Origin: Tamarix chinensis
Taxonomy: Eukaryota; Streptophyta; Magnoliopsida; Caryophyllales; Tamaricaceae
Assembly: GCA_030549775.1 (NCBI GenBank)
Contig: CM060172.1
Span: 126,779,122-126,843,121, forward strand
Direction: 5' to 3'
DNA length: 64,000 bases
Shown here: one piece after another, positions 25,040 through 36,970 of the stretch
How the letters are laid out: each line of letters starts with the position of its first letter
Numbering within the stretch: the first letter of the stretch is position 1
The notes under the pieces: generated by a model
Seen by the model: the letters and a program-made list of their open reading frames with translations, nothing else
The model's database searches: none
Told to the model about the DNA's origin: nothing
Position numbers and translations under genes: made by a program

Positions 25040-25900
25040 ATTTCCATTTAATTGGTGAGATTACTAATTTGCCCTTTTTTCTTTATTATAATTAATAAAT
25101 TATCCTTGAGTTGGTCAAATTACCAAATTACCCTTCCTCATTATCCTAATTATCAAATTAACCCTTTATTTAGTTAATTACCAAATTACCGTCCTCTATT
25201 ATCAATTGCCAACTACCCTTCTCCATTATCAAAATTACCAAATTACCCCTGGTTGGTTAAATTACCAAATCACCCTTTTATATGATCATAATTACCAAAC
25301 TACCCTTCTCCATTATCAATTTTACCAAAATACCCCTGGTTGGTTAAATTACCAAATTACCCTCACATTTATCATATTACCCTTTTCCATTATTAAATTA
25401 TCAAATTACCCTTTTGTTATTTAAATTATTATTTCACCCTTCTCAATTATTATAATGACCAATTTACTCCTTTCCAATTTCCACTTTTTCCCCTTTGATT
25501 TACAAAATTATGGTTTTACCCTTTTACCTTCAAATTTACCATTTTACCCCTTAACTCCTAAAAATTACCACATCGCCCTTTTACTTATAAAATTTCCATT
25601 TATCATTCGGCCCGTTAATCACAAAGTTACTATTTTACCCTTTAATTATAAATTACAACTTTACCCTTTTATTACAAAATTACCAAATTGCCCCTTTTTA
25701 TTACAAAATTACCAAATTTCCCTTTTATTACAAAATTACTATTTTACCCTCTTACTTCCAAAATGACCAAGTTATCCCTTACTTCCAAAATTACCATTTT
25801 ATCCTTTTATTAACAAATTTACTATTTTTCCCTTGCCTCCAAAATTACCATAATACCCTTTTCAATCAAGAATCACCATTTTACTCTTAATACCCCATTT
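25040..25900. repeat. Degenerate 'attaccaaattaccctt' repeat
   Basis: Dozens of imperfect 15-25 bp units of AATTACCAAATTACCCTT type, including a longer duplicated block with 'acccctggttggttaaatta' at about 25247 and 25335. Non-coding; the open frames seen come from the repeat. Confidence 0.7.
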
Positions 25901-26559
25901 ATATTAAATTATTATTAATACTACATAAAATATTAACTTTAATACCTCATCCATAACTCTTATAATTAATATAATACTTATTAGCACATATATATATGTA
26001 TTAGGCCATACTCTTGTACAATATACATTAATAAAATCCCCTAATGCTCACAAAATATTAAACATGTATTAAATATCACAATAGCATAAAACAACATGGA
26101 TAATAATTAACATTTTCCTTAAAAACCAAATTATTACCTTAAACATTATTTCCATACACATCATATAACCTATCATGCTTCTTTTTTTTTATTAACCAAC
26201 ACAATAACCACATATAATATACTAAACAACATATATCAAGCATAATACACATTAAAAATTCCTAATGTGCTAACATACGTTAATCCATACGTTTAAGTGG
26301 GATTTAACGATTACCTTGAATCCCGCAAAACGAACCTTATCAGTATTCCGGTCAAAGGTCCAAACTTTGATTATCAAAACCAATACCTAAAAATAATATA
26401 AAATTTATTACATTAGAAATAATAAAAAGGCATAAAACTTTATAATGCTAAATTAATCAAATAATTAAATTAAAATATTATTATAGCTCAAAATTTTTAC
26501 CCAAATAAATCAACAAGGGCAGCAGCTCACATGCAACATGAGCTGCATGCAAGGAAAGT

Positions 26560-27795
26560 TGGAAGAGGGGGCTCAAAGGTGGTAAAGGAGGGAGAAATAG
26601 ACATTTTCGGGTTGGTAGTTTGGGGCTAAGAAAGGAGGGGTTTCAGGGAGGATTTAGGGCAAGGGAAGGGTACAGAGGTGGAGAGGGGGTGTAGGTGGTG
26701 GTCAGGGAAGGGTTAACGGTGGCTAAGGGCGGAGGAGGCGGCGACAGCGAAGCTGCGAAGGTGGCGGCCGAGGAGGGAGGTCGAGATGGGGCTGGTGAGG
26801 AAGGAAAAGAGAGGGGAAAAAGGAGGGCCTGCAGGTGGTTTCTTCAGCCAAAGGAGGATTGGGGGTGGTAGAGGTTGTTGTAGGGAGTAATACGGTGGCT
26901 TAGGTGGCGGCGGAAATGGCGGGACAGTGGCGAAATGCGGCGGTGCAGGGCGGTTGCCGAGAAGGGGTGTAAAGAAGAGAAAAAGAGGAGAGGAGGAAGA
27001 ATGGGGGCTGTGGGGTAGCTTGATGGGGCTGTGATGGCTCAAGGGTGAAGTAGAGGGTGGCAGGAGGTGGTGCAGGTGGCGTTTAAGGCGGCGGTAGCGG
27101 CGGCAGCGAAGCAAACCAGAGAGGGTAAGGGAAGGAGGAGAAAGGGAGAGAAAATAGCTCGGGCAAGGCTTATGGGGCTCGAAAATTGACAGAATGAAGC
27201 AGAGGAAGAAGAAGAAAAAGAAGAAGGGGAGAGAGGAGGGGATAGGTAGGCTTGAGGGGTGGCGGTAGGGTGGCAGAGGAGTGGCGGTTGCAGGGAGAGG
27301 GAGAAGGAATGGCAATGGCAGGGAGTGGGGAATGAATAGTGGGGCCAGTATGGGGCAGAAAACGACGAGAGAGAGAGAGAGAGAGGTCAATGGGGGGAGA
27401 GGGAGTTGCAGGGAGTGGCAATGGCAGAGAGAGGGGAAGAAGAAAGAAGAAAGAAATAAGAAGGAGAAAGAGTCGGGGGAGGGGTGCTGGGCGTGACGGG
27501 CAGACCGGCCGAAGGAAAGAAATGAGCCGGCCCGGTCGGGAGAGAAAGGAAAGAAAAGAAAGGGGCCGGCCGGGCTCGACACATGGGAGGAAAGAAGAAA
27601 ATGTGCCAGGCCCAGGCTCTAGTGAGAAGGAGAGGGAGGAGAGGAGGGAATGGGCCAGCGGCCCAACCCGCAGGAGGGGGAGAGAGCAGGCCAGCTGGCC
27701 GACAACCCAAAGAAGGAAAAGGAAGAAGAAAGAAAAGGGAAAAAGAAGGAAAAGGAAAAAGGGAAAAAGAAAAAGAAAAGGAAAATGGGATTAAA
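26560..27795. repeat. Purine-rich segment of LTR B
   Basis: About 1.2 kb with an extreme G/A bias on the plus strand, ending in a nearly pure purine tract (27716-27787). Open frames on both strands (one of 289 codons on the minus strand) are low-complexity Ser/Pro/Leu or Arg/Lys/Glu/Gly and not conserved between LTRs A, B and C. The position matches the C/T-rich part of LTR C. Confidence 0.7.
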
Positions 27796-28114
27796 TCATT
27801 TAATTGATAAAATAATAAAATAGAATAAACTTGGATAATAAATTGATTAAATAATTCAATTTAAGACAATTAAAATATAAGGGTTAAAAAAGGTAATCTT
27901 AGTAAAATAAGGGTTTGAAATTTTATTTAAATAATAAGAGTATAATAAAGTAATAAAATATTTATTTTAATATATTAAATATTTATACCAAATTTCATAT
28001 GCTCAAAATCCATAAAATAATTAAATTAAAAATATTTAAAAGCTAATTTATCCAAAATAAAATTTATTTATTAAAATATAGGCTTTTAAAAAAAATTCAG
28101 GGGATTACAAGTAT

Positions 28115-29945
28115 ACATCATATCGCGATACTTTCTATGCTTTGGGATTGTTAGATGACGATAAAGAATACATTGACGGAATTATTGAGGCAAATCATTA
28201 GGCGTCTGCATCTTCTTTAAGATTGTTATTTGCAACATTATTATCATCAAATTCACTTAATAGACCTGAAGTCTGTTGGGATGAGTGTTGGATTTACTTG
28301 ATTGATGATATATTATGTAAGCAACATATAACCTTGCATTCCAAAGGTAATTTCTGTACATCTTTATTGCCTTCTTTTTATAAAATATAATAAGAATAAT
28401 CACATATTATATGATTAGCATTTAAAATTACTGCGGATTTATTTTTAGAACTTCAATTAGATGACAATGAGATAAAAACTTATGGTTTGGCTGAGGTTGA
28501 AAAATTGTTACAAAACTGTGGTAGGAGCTTACGAGAGTTTTAGTCGATGTCGTTCCCACTACAAGAATATTTTTCAAGTGGTCATAATAGATTGATACAT
28601 GAAAAAATGTGTTATGATTGTATTACATTACGTGAAAAACATAAGAGATATCTATCCAATCTTATAGATGAGCAACATAATGTCTATGACGCCATAATCG
28701 ATGACATTCAATCAAATTTAGGCAGTGTGTTCTTTATATATGGATATGGTGGTACGGGGAAGATATTCATATGGAAGACACTATCAGCATCTCTGAGATG
28801 CAATGGAGATATTGTGTTAAATGTGGCATCAAGTGGAATAACTTCTCTTTTATTGCTATGAGGGAGAACATTTCATTCTTGATTTAAGATTCCTATAAAT
28901 CCCAACGAAGATTCAACGTGCAATATCAAAGAAGGCAATCCATTGACATAGTTGATTATAAGGTGTAAGCTCATAATTTGGGATGAAGCTCCAATGATAC
29001 ACATATATTGTTTTAAAGCTTTGGATAAAACCGTGAGGTATATTTTACGATTCACAAATGAATGAAGCTCTAATAAGTCGTTTGGAGGAAAACCGATTGT
29101 TCTTAGCAGAGATTTTAGGCAAATACTGCTAGCCATTCCAAAGGGAAGTCGGCAAGACATCGTTCATGCGACTATTAACACTTCATACATATAGAGGGAC
29201 TGTAAAGTCTTACGATTGACCAAAAGCATGAGGCTTCAAAATATTAGCTCAAATGATGAATCGACTGATTAGAAAGAGTTTTCAGATTAGATTGCTAGCA
29301 TTGGAGATGGAGTAACCGGAGGTCCCAATGATGGTTCTGCAACGGTTAAAATTCTAAGTGATATTTTATTGAAATATTATGATGATCTAATTGCAGTTAT
29401 TGTGGAAAGCACCTATCTAGGATTCAAGGAAAAAATTACCAATGATACCTTTTTTCAAGGGAGATCAATATTAGCACCTACTCGTGACATCGTTGAATCA
29501 ATAAATGATTACATGTTGTCAATTAACTCAGCAGAACATAAGACGTATTTGAGCTCAAATATGACATGCAGGTCAGATTCAAATAATGATTTGTTACAAG
29601 ATCTACACACTCCAGAATTTTTAAATTCAATAAAGTGTTCTAGCGTGCCCAATCATGTGTTGAACTTGAAGATTGGTACACCTGTCATATTATTGAGGAA
29701 TATAGATCATTCCCTTGGTCTATGTAATGGAACCAGGATGGGTATTACAAAGCTGAGATCACATGTCTTAGAAGCAAAAATCTAAGGCGGAAGCAATACC
29801 GACCATAAAGTTTTATTACCGAGAATTTCACTGACTCCGTCCGATGCAAAGTTGTTTTTCAAATTCAATCGAAGACAATTCCCGTTGATTATTTCATATG
29901 CAATGACAATCAATAAAGGTTAAGGTCAATCTCTTTCAAACGTTA
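28115..29945 (+). pseudogene. Helitron Rep/helicase, PIF1-type helicase part
   Basis: Resumes directly after the LTR B duplication with TSYRDTFYALGLLDDDKEY, then SASSLRLLFATLLSSNSL and RPEVCWDECW. An intron near 28345-28448 is followed by MSFPLQEYF. Helicase motifs: Walker A GYGGTGKI near 28743-28766 (Ile where Thr is usual), ASSGITSLLL, Walker B-type LIIWDEAPMIH near 28970-29002, then GGKPIVLSRDFRQILLAIP in mixed frames, TKSMRLQ near 29221, and the C-terminal block NHVLNLKIGTPVILLRNID and GLCNGTRMG at 29650-29745. AMTINKGQGQSLSNV-like sequence with a stop ends near 29945. In the family this part unwinds DNA for rolling-circle transposition. Stops (28859, 29267, 29783) and frame changes make it inactive. 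Confidence 0.87.
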
Positions 29946-30239
29946 GCATTTTTTTTTTTGAAAAATCCAATATTTAGTTATGTTCAATTATACATTGCTA
30001 TTTATAGAGTTACAAATCGTTGATGTTTGAAATTCCTTATATGTAATAACAATACCGATAAAAGTGATTCAACAACAGATATTGTGTTTGAAAAAGTCTT
30101 TTAAAACTCTGATCATGTAATTATATCAATAATATATCTACAAATTATTTTAGTAGAATTACGTTAAATTAATATTTATTGATTTTTATACATATTAAAA
30201 TACTCAAACTATAATATTAATTTATAGTTTTATATTAAT

Positions 30240-30269
30240 ACCCCGTGTATCACACGGGTAAGAACCTAG
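30240..30269 (+). other. Helitron 3' terminus
   Basis: Stem CCCGTGT / ACACGGG with a 3-base loop (30242-30258), then TAAGAAC and terminal CTAG (30266-30269); the next base is T. This is the standard Helitron terminator arrangement. The hairpin is perfect although the coding region is ruined, so it could still act as an end for a helper. Confidence 0.9.
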
Positions 30270-31894
30270 TGCATTTATAACATGTGAGACGTCGAGGGAA
30301 ATCCAAAAAAATCATTGAGTTGATACGCACGCATACCCCACTCAAGACATCTCTGTCTGAACATGCCCTTAAGCGTCCACCAGCATGGTAACTCATCACA
30401 TTTAGCTCCATCCGTCGACATCCTTTTGAACACCAAAATACCCCAATAATCATAGCATTCCGGCTTAAATCATTCTTCATAGCCAGCCACAGAAAAAAAA
30501 ATCCAGGATAGGACCAAAAGCAAACAATGGTATCAGATTCAGAGACAAAACCCAGCTAAAGCTGTAAAATGCGATAACTTGAATACGAAATTTCGTCCCA
30601 CATGCAAGGCCTATATCTGCTCTCCCAGCCTAAATAAACTCTAGCATCCTCAAACGCTGAGGGGCAATGGGGCCTACGTCCTAGAATAGGATAAAGCTTC
30701 GTCATAGACCCACCCAGTAGGACAACATAGTACCAGATAGGTCACGGGCATCATAAAGAGGAGTAACCCACCTTTGCGGTGAAAGTCGACCATCCACCAT
30801 GGCAACTCCTACTCGTCATTTTGATTTGAGAAATATTTATATATTCCATCTGGGAATAAGTAGTTATGTGAACTGGTCCGTCTTTCTTGAGCCTGCTGTG
30901 ATGCTTGATAATAACTGCGTTACTGAGATTTGGGTCTTGGGTTCTGGGGTGTAAGCGGCGGAGGTAAGATTTCCATGCAGTTAATCCCTTTCAATGATCG
31001 GCAGGATTAAGAGACCGTCATATATATAAATATTCGGGGTGGATGAAACAGTGCCATTTGTCCATCTTTTTGCTGAAATTCGACCGGTTCGACAACTTCT
31101 TCCGATAAAAATGATCAATTTTCTCCGCCGGAAAACATAATATTAACCTTCTTTTTTTTTTTTTCAATCTATAGCTAGAAATTAGCGTTAACAATTAAGA
31201 CCGAATAAGGGGAACGAGAGAAAAAAAAAGAGAGGTTAAAATGTAAAGAAACAAAAACCGATAGAGCAACCTGAAATTTCCCAAAGATGCTTTATTTTCA
31301 GTATTTAGGGATGACAGCCTTAATATCTCCTGTACCCCTAAAAAAAACTATAATTTGACGATCAGGAGTTCACTTTCCAGCACCAACACATTAATTGAAG
31401 GTGGCCTTTCAAGCTACTTACTCTTAAGATAGTTTCCATCGGTGAAGTAACAGCAAGGAAGGGTAGTGCTGGCGGAAACGGAAAAATAAAGGCAGGACGA
31501 AATATAAAAACTTCAATCTTTAAAAAGTTTATATATATATATATATAGTTAAAATTAAAATATTTTCGGTTTCCAAACTATTTACTGATACGGTGCTTGG
31601 CCTGTTCCCGTGATTCCTGCTACCCAGCACACGAAAATTGCTCAAGCCCGTAACTTTTGCCACTGAACCAAAAAATAATCGTCATTTTTTTTCCCAACTC
31701 GATCAAATAATTCGGTACACTACAACAGGCAAAACCCATACACGAGCTACACCGGCAGACCTCACACAACTCATGAGCTTCGTCCGTAGCTCTTCAACCG
31801 TCCAGCCAACGGGGGTAAAAATAAAAATAAATTAAATGTAATTTGATCAGTTCTGAATAGGAATAGCTCCTCCGTTTAGGGACGCAATTATTGA
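30270..31894. other. Low-copy-looking DNA between Helitron and MATE gene
   Basis: Less AT-rich than the transposon regions. No recognised protein. A 51-codon frame on the plus strand (30799-30954) has a good start context (ACCATGG) but no known motif; a 76-codon minus-strand frame (30250-30480) overlaps the Helitron end and is unremarkable. The part nearest 31894 should contain the 3' untranslated region of the MATE gene. Confidence 0.4.
31473..31574. repeat. Small inverted-repeat element (102 bp)
   Basis: Ends GGAAACGGAAAAATA and TATTTTCGGTTTCC form a 14-bp imperfect inverted repeat around an AT-rich core with a TA run. Looks like a tiny MITE; no convincing target duplication. Confidence 0.35.
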
Positions 31895-34800
31895 TTAAGT
31901 ATAAAATTGCTGGGATGGGCTCCTGAGATACTTCCAAGGCCCCGCTCCTGTCCCTATCCTGCAAATGAACAATGGAAATGAACGTTATTTGTTACTTAGA
32001 ACTTCTTTGACGTCGGGTGTTTTTTCTCCAGCATATGTTGTTTTATGTGATCACCTCCAAAAGCCAGCGAATGCTCTGAGGCTCATGTAGATGGCCAAAG
32101 CAACCCAGATACCAACGAAATCATGGCTGGAGGAAAGAACGAACAAGCAAAATATGCTGATCACAGCCACCGTAACCTGCAGAAACATAAAATAAAAATT
32201 CAATTTATTTATTTATTATTATTATTTTTTTGCTAATGGACAGGGGGGATTACTTGATTTACACAACGAAATGCTTTTAAATCAACCTTCCATAGGATCT
32301 GCACTTACTTGTCTATAAACAAAAAAGAAAAGGGATTTACCATGGAATATGCAGAGTATGCAAAGTCAGATGCTCCAAAGTTGATACCATCAAACACAAA
32401 TGCCAGTGCATTGATCGGTTGAGTAAGCGCGATAAACTGAACAGAACAAAAATTTGGATCCGTTACCAGCACAGATATGAAGATAAGGTTTATGTGGCGT
32501 GCAATTTAGATCAACGAGGGGAGAAAGTACCGGGATGCCTATGCCAATGAGCCTGATAACATTTACGTCTTTCGTAAACAATCTAGCAGCAAACTGCATT
32601 CCAATTCCAAGAAAGAAACACAGCACTAAGCCGAGAACGAACCCAAGCTGCAACACTCGAGCTGCAGTGGATGTTGTTTTCTCGAAGTCTTTATTAGCAA
32701 ATGCGCTTGCAAGTATTGTCTGCAATTGTAGTGGGGGCCCAAGCTCAGGATAGAAGGGCGTACAAAGAATGCCCTCAAACACTGATGAATTAGAGAGAAA
32801 TCTCTAGTGACCACTGACCAGCATCTATCAACCGACTTATCTCCCGAAAAGAAGGAAAAAAAAAAGAAATACGGGATGCAAACCTGTCCAGCCACGGCCA
32901 ACCCATCAGCGAGAAGAGATGTTGCTAACCACACCTGAAGGCAGACCTGGAACGCAGCCATCTGTGTAGTTCCCAGACGTGCAGCCATTGACGCAGCCAA
33001 GGTCACGCAAAATGTCACAGCAATAACTCTCATCAGTAAAAGAAATCCTGCATAAATAGGTAGAATCACGAACAATCAGTTAGTGGTTGAGATTTGAATT
33101 CTGAAATAAATTCAGCCCAATTTATTAATAGCCAGAAGTGCGGATGATATTAGCAGTGGTATGGGAATATGGTATACTATTATCCAGGAAAAGGAGTCGA
33201 CCGTTACCGTTTTTCAGAAACCGACCAAACTGCAGACCCTTGATACTAGGAGGTAAGAGATCCACTTGTTGTACAAGTCTCCAGAAGAGGACAGCTGAAA
33301 TCAGGTACCTGTAGCCCCATATTAGTTGTGCTTGTGCCGAGTAATAAATAACTGGACAGACCATTGCATATTTCTGAAGGAAAGAAAAAAGACAGATAAA
33401 GAAGAGGAATACATGGTAAGACTCACTGAGATATAACATGAGCAATCGCTGCACCACTGACACCCATGTGAAAAACAAACATAAAAATTGGGTCGAGAAT
33501 TATGTTTGTTGCATCTCCTACTACTGAGAAGTCATGCGAAGATATTGTCATTAGTATTAGATCAAAAGAGAAATTATGTGGTATAGAAAAATGGAGATAG
33601 ATAGATAGATATACAACTGGGGCATTCTGCTAACTCACCGGTGGCATAAAGAGGAGTCTTTGTATCCTTGAACCCACGGAAGACGCCTTGCATGGCCAGT
33701 GAGAGAAGAACTGCAGGAGCACCAAGTGACCTCAGAGTCAAGTAACGCACTGCAGGAGGAAGCATAGGCGAGCCCTATCCCAGAAAAATAAACAAGACTG
33801 TTAAGCACAGGGATCATGATGTACGGTACTCTTTATAACAAATTTGGATTACTTAAATCAGTTCCCAAGAGAAACATCCTACAGATTTTACTCCCATATA
33901 TTTTAACAATGGCTTCGCTAACGAAACGAGGAAAACAGCCTGAATAAGACCGAGGACAGCCCCTATAATCAGCGCCGAAGATGCTGATGGTATGTGCCTT
34001 TTCCACGGCTTGGGATTCTGATTGATGAAGCTTGAATATTCTACTTTCATACCATTTTCACCTGAAGATGATGTATACATAAGAGAAAACTTCTCCGTAA
34101 GTAGGGTCATGGACGTTATTGAATGACCGGTGAAAAGAGAAACCAATTCTTGGAAGAGGAAGACTATTTACCAAATGGTGGTATCAACTCATTAGCTTCA
34201 TTGGTGGCTGAACTAGACTCTAAAAGTTCACCATCTCGTAGCGCAGGGCCCACTCTTGCGGCAGCATCCTCCTCGGCAACGAATGAAGTAGTTACACTGA
34301 CAAGAGGGAAGATTGCAATCCTTGACACTTGGTTGAATAATGCAATAGATACCCCAACAGCAGCTAGCTCAATAGGACCTGCATGGATGACAAGTATGGA
34401 TTGCTAGCCAGACCAGAAATTCATGGCTTTGAAGCACAGAGCATATAAAGACGAAGTAGGAGTACCTATTTGGCCAATGAAGGCCGTGTCGATGAGGGAA
34501 GCAAGCGGGTCGGCTGTCAAAGCAAGGGCAGCAGGAAGTGCAATCTCTGCTATTTCTAGACCAAGCTCATCTAATTTCAGAGCATGCCTGACGATGAATA
34601 GGCGGGCATTAGAAGTTAGAGGCTGAAATGTTTAATATGAGAAACAGCCTAGCGTTTCCATAGCTGTTAGTACCCCCAACACTTGAAAGTATAGGCAGGT
34701 ATGATTTACTTTTTCTCATGTTACGATGCCTTCCCTCCTCCTAACCTTTTTCTCTTCTATTGCCAACATCGGCTAAAACTTAAAGCGTAAAACTTTTTGC

Positions 34801-35126
34801 AAAAGGTTATATACTTGCAGTAGTAAATTAATGGATTAATACTACAAGCAAGAATAGGGTACAAGACATTTGAATTCCCAGATCAAAAGAAGAGGACGGT
34901 AGAAAGCGTGTACATGTAAGTACACATGTAAGAAAATCAAAGAATGATTAGGCAACATGAATTATTTTTACTATTTTGGTTTTTTTTTCCTTGCCTCTAG
35001 CTGCTACACAAGTGGGGTGAAAAACACAAAGAAGAAGAAGAAATATTACCTGGCATTAGTGAAGAAAATCCAGAGTGCAAGGCCCCTTCTTTGCTCGGGA
35101 ATAGAAATATCATTTTCCTCTGCCAT
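31895..35126 (-). CDS. MATE efflux transporter, DTX42/FRD3-like (predicted citrate exporter)
   Basis: Twelve exons with GT-AG borders and consistent phases: 35126-35050, 34587-34466, 34378-34172, 34061-33883, 33774-33639, 33523-33427, 33308-33208, 33047-32884, 32719-32531, 32436-32341, 32176-32055, 31958-31895. They sum to 1554 bases, 517 aa plus stop. The start (MAEENDISIP) has context CCATGG. MATE proteins are 12-helix antiporters. Diagnostic blocks: ALPAALALTADPLASLIDTAF (about 42-62), FNQVSRIAIFPLVSVTTSFV (81-100), a long hydrophilic loop (about 105-158) typical of the FRD3/AtMATE subgroup, SLGAPAVLLSLAMQGVFRGF (211-230), FQVCLQVWLATSLLADGLAV in exon 8, QPINALAFVFDGINFGASDF in exon 10, and C-terminal RIGTGAGPW. 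Resemblance is closest to Arabidopsis DTX42 (AtMATE), a citrate transporter of Al tolerance and iron movement; substrate here is inferred. No stop or frameshift. It is the only intact host gene seen. Confidence 0.95.
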
Positions 35127-36491
35127 GGATCAGAACGTCCTTGACGATCTACTCAGTAGGTTTAAGTTTATGTTAAATGTGTGTGGCTGCTCATCTACAC
35201 ACCCAGAAAGTAGGCCCCCAAGAAAAGAACATGAACCAGAATTGACGAATTGGTTTTTCAGAGCCCGTAAAGGAATTCACCAACGTCACCATCACCATCA
35301 ACTCATGAGAGAGGCCTAAAGTTTGGCAGTGACAAAGCAAACGATGTGACGTTGCTCTATGGATAAGAAAATCTGTTTACAGAGAAAGAACTCTCGCCGG
35401 TAACCATGCACGCGATGCACGGGGATGATGGGGACGATAACAGAAAAATAGCGGCAGAAAAAAAAATGAAAAAATGCTATTTTTTTAAAACTTACGAAAC
35501 AAAGACGGTAAAAAGTATAAAAAAAATTATATATATATATATATATATATATTTAAAATAGATTAAATTTATTAAAATTAAGAGAAAAAATAAAAAAAAT
35601 TTAAAATTATTGTTTATATTAGTTAATTTTAATTATTAATAATTATTTTTTAATAAAAATATTAATTAAATAATTTTAATATAAATTTTAATTCCGAAAC
35701 CACTCATCATTTAACCATGCTTTTAAAAAATATAGGTAATATAATAGTAGTATTGTTTTAGACGGAGGCCTAGGCTATTCCACCACGCGAAACGAATGCC
35801 ATTCAATGGGCCTTTTCTGTTTCCGGACAAAAAGAGGCCAGCTCAGGTTATTTTCCCTTCACAAGCGCAGGATAAAAACAGGCGGGTTATAAATCTTTCG
35901 CTCAATGACACCCCTCCTATGTTTCTTCTAAAGGTCCAGCAACTAAGGTCTGTGAAGAAGATCATTCCAGTTGTACCGGGACAATGAAATTCATGGTGAA
36001 TTGGTGTCTGTCTGAGATTCCTCTGTGAATCGACGGAGTAAAGTAGTAGTTTTTAGTTACTTAAAAAATATAAATCATAAATCTCTGGTTTCTGTTCTCT
36101 CATTTTACGTGCAAATTATGAAAAATTATACGAAAAAAAAAGAGGCGCACCTCAATTATTCTAGTCAAGGACAGGATGTCTTCAAAATGCTTGTCTGTAA
36201 CCTGGACAACTCAGTTTTCTCCCCTCTTACATGCTACTGTACTGACAGTAGAAGAATTATCTACGGGAGTTTTATTTTCCACCCAAGGAACATGGAATTG
36301 ATTCCATTCCTCCTGCACCATATAGAATCCCGATTCTTCAATTCGTATTCGAGGATGTCCAATAAAGCCAGAGTCAGAGCAAGGATGAAAAGATAAGAAC
36401 AGAACAAACCATAAGATAAGAAGCAGGACAAGATTCTGAGTTCTGCAACATCTTCTCATGCACTCCAACCTGGGCAAGTAGAAGACAACTC
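35127..36491. other. Upstream region of the MATE gene
   Basis: Should hold the 5' untranslated region and promoter of the minus-strand MATE gene. No sure TATA box was assigned. It contains an (AT)n run (35530-35552) and an AT-rich stretch (35500-35700). Plus-strand frames at 34957-35319, 35796-35987 and 36025-36396 match nothing known; the first overlaps MATE exon 1 antisense. Confidence 0.4.
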
Positions 36492-36949
36492 TAAGGATGG
36501 CAATCGGACGGGTTTTACCCGAAACTCGATGAGTTTTATCTATTAGATATGTAAACGGATATAGATATGGGTATGAAGAAATGAGAGAAGTATTCATTGG
36601 ATTTAGATATGGATATGGGTAAGGGATCCTCAAATCCGTACCCGTACCCGCATCCATTTACCTAATATAAAATTATATTTTTACCTTAATTTATTAACCT
36701 TAAGTATATTTTCTAAGGCTAAAAGTGAAGATATGATTAAATTTTAATAATCTAAGTATATAATTCTAATATTGAATGATTTTTACTTTATATTTAATGG
36801 GTTTTACCCGATGGATATATAAACGGATATGGATATAGATATGGATGAGGAAATAAAATATCCGTCGGATTTAGATACAGATATGGGTATAGCTTTTCTT
36901 ATCAGGTTTGGGTAACGGATAGGGGGTACCTGATCCATTGTCATCCCTA
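36492..36949. mobile_element. hAT-type MITE, 458 bp
   Basis: Flanked by the perfect 8-bp duplication GACAACTC (36484-36491 and 36950-36957). Ends are TAAGGATGGCAAT and ATTGTCATCCCTA, an imperfect 13-bp inverted repeat. An 8-bp duplication is the hallmark of hAT transposons. Inside, two similar blocks start with GGGTTTTACCCGA (about 36510 and 36800) and contain 'aaacggatat' and 'gatatgg' motifs, so it is partly a tandem duplication. No transposase gene. Confidence 0.85.
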
Positions 36950-36970
36950 GACAACTCATACACTCCAACC

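Larger units (their letters stand above)
23608..28109 (-). mobile_element. Solo LTR B, 4502 bp, minus strand
   Basis: Begins TGTAACATCC and ends GGATTACA (TG...CA with short inverted ends), flanked by the 5-bp duplication AGTAT (23603-23607 and 28110-28114). No internal gag-pol, primer site or second LTR, and the Helitron reading frame continues on both sides, so it is a solo LTR left by recombination. Homologous to LTR A and LTR C: shared GTGTGGCGGTAA motif (reverse strand near 23700), TCAGTAC palindrome, 'tttaagtgattagtg' and a long purine-rich segment. Over 4 kb is exceptional for an LTR. Lineage (Ty3/gypsy, perhaps Tekay/Del) is inferred. Confidence 0.88.
14850..30269 (+). mobile_element. 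Decayed Helitron with nested insertions
   Basis: Defined by a Rep/helicase gene (15683-29945 once the two insertions are ignored) and a classic 3' end at 30269: a 7-bp-stem hairpin, TAAGAAC, CTAG and flanking T. Helitrons move by rolling-circle replication and insert between A and T. The 5' TC end could not be placed; 14850 marks only the start of exon-like sequence upstream of Rep, and the element may extend further left, possibly to the RPA-like pseudogene. A CACTA element and a solo LTR interrupt the Rep/helicase gene. Coding decay makes it non-autonomous. Confidence 0.8.

Noticed and set aside
26713..27582. 289-codon minus-strand open frame
   Set aside because: Lies wholly in the purine-rich tract of solo LTR B; low-complexity Ser/Pro/Leu translation with no domain, and overlapping frames on both strands are equally open.
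34123..34626. Plus-strand frames of 94 and 67 codons
   Set aside because: Antisense shadows of MATE exons 2 and 3.
36025..36396. 123-codon plus-strand frame and the antisense 148-codon frame
   Set aside because: No recognisable motif; the antisense frame runs into the hAT MITE, so neither is likely real.
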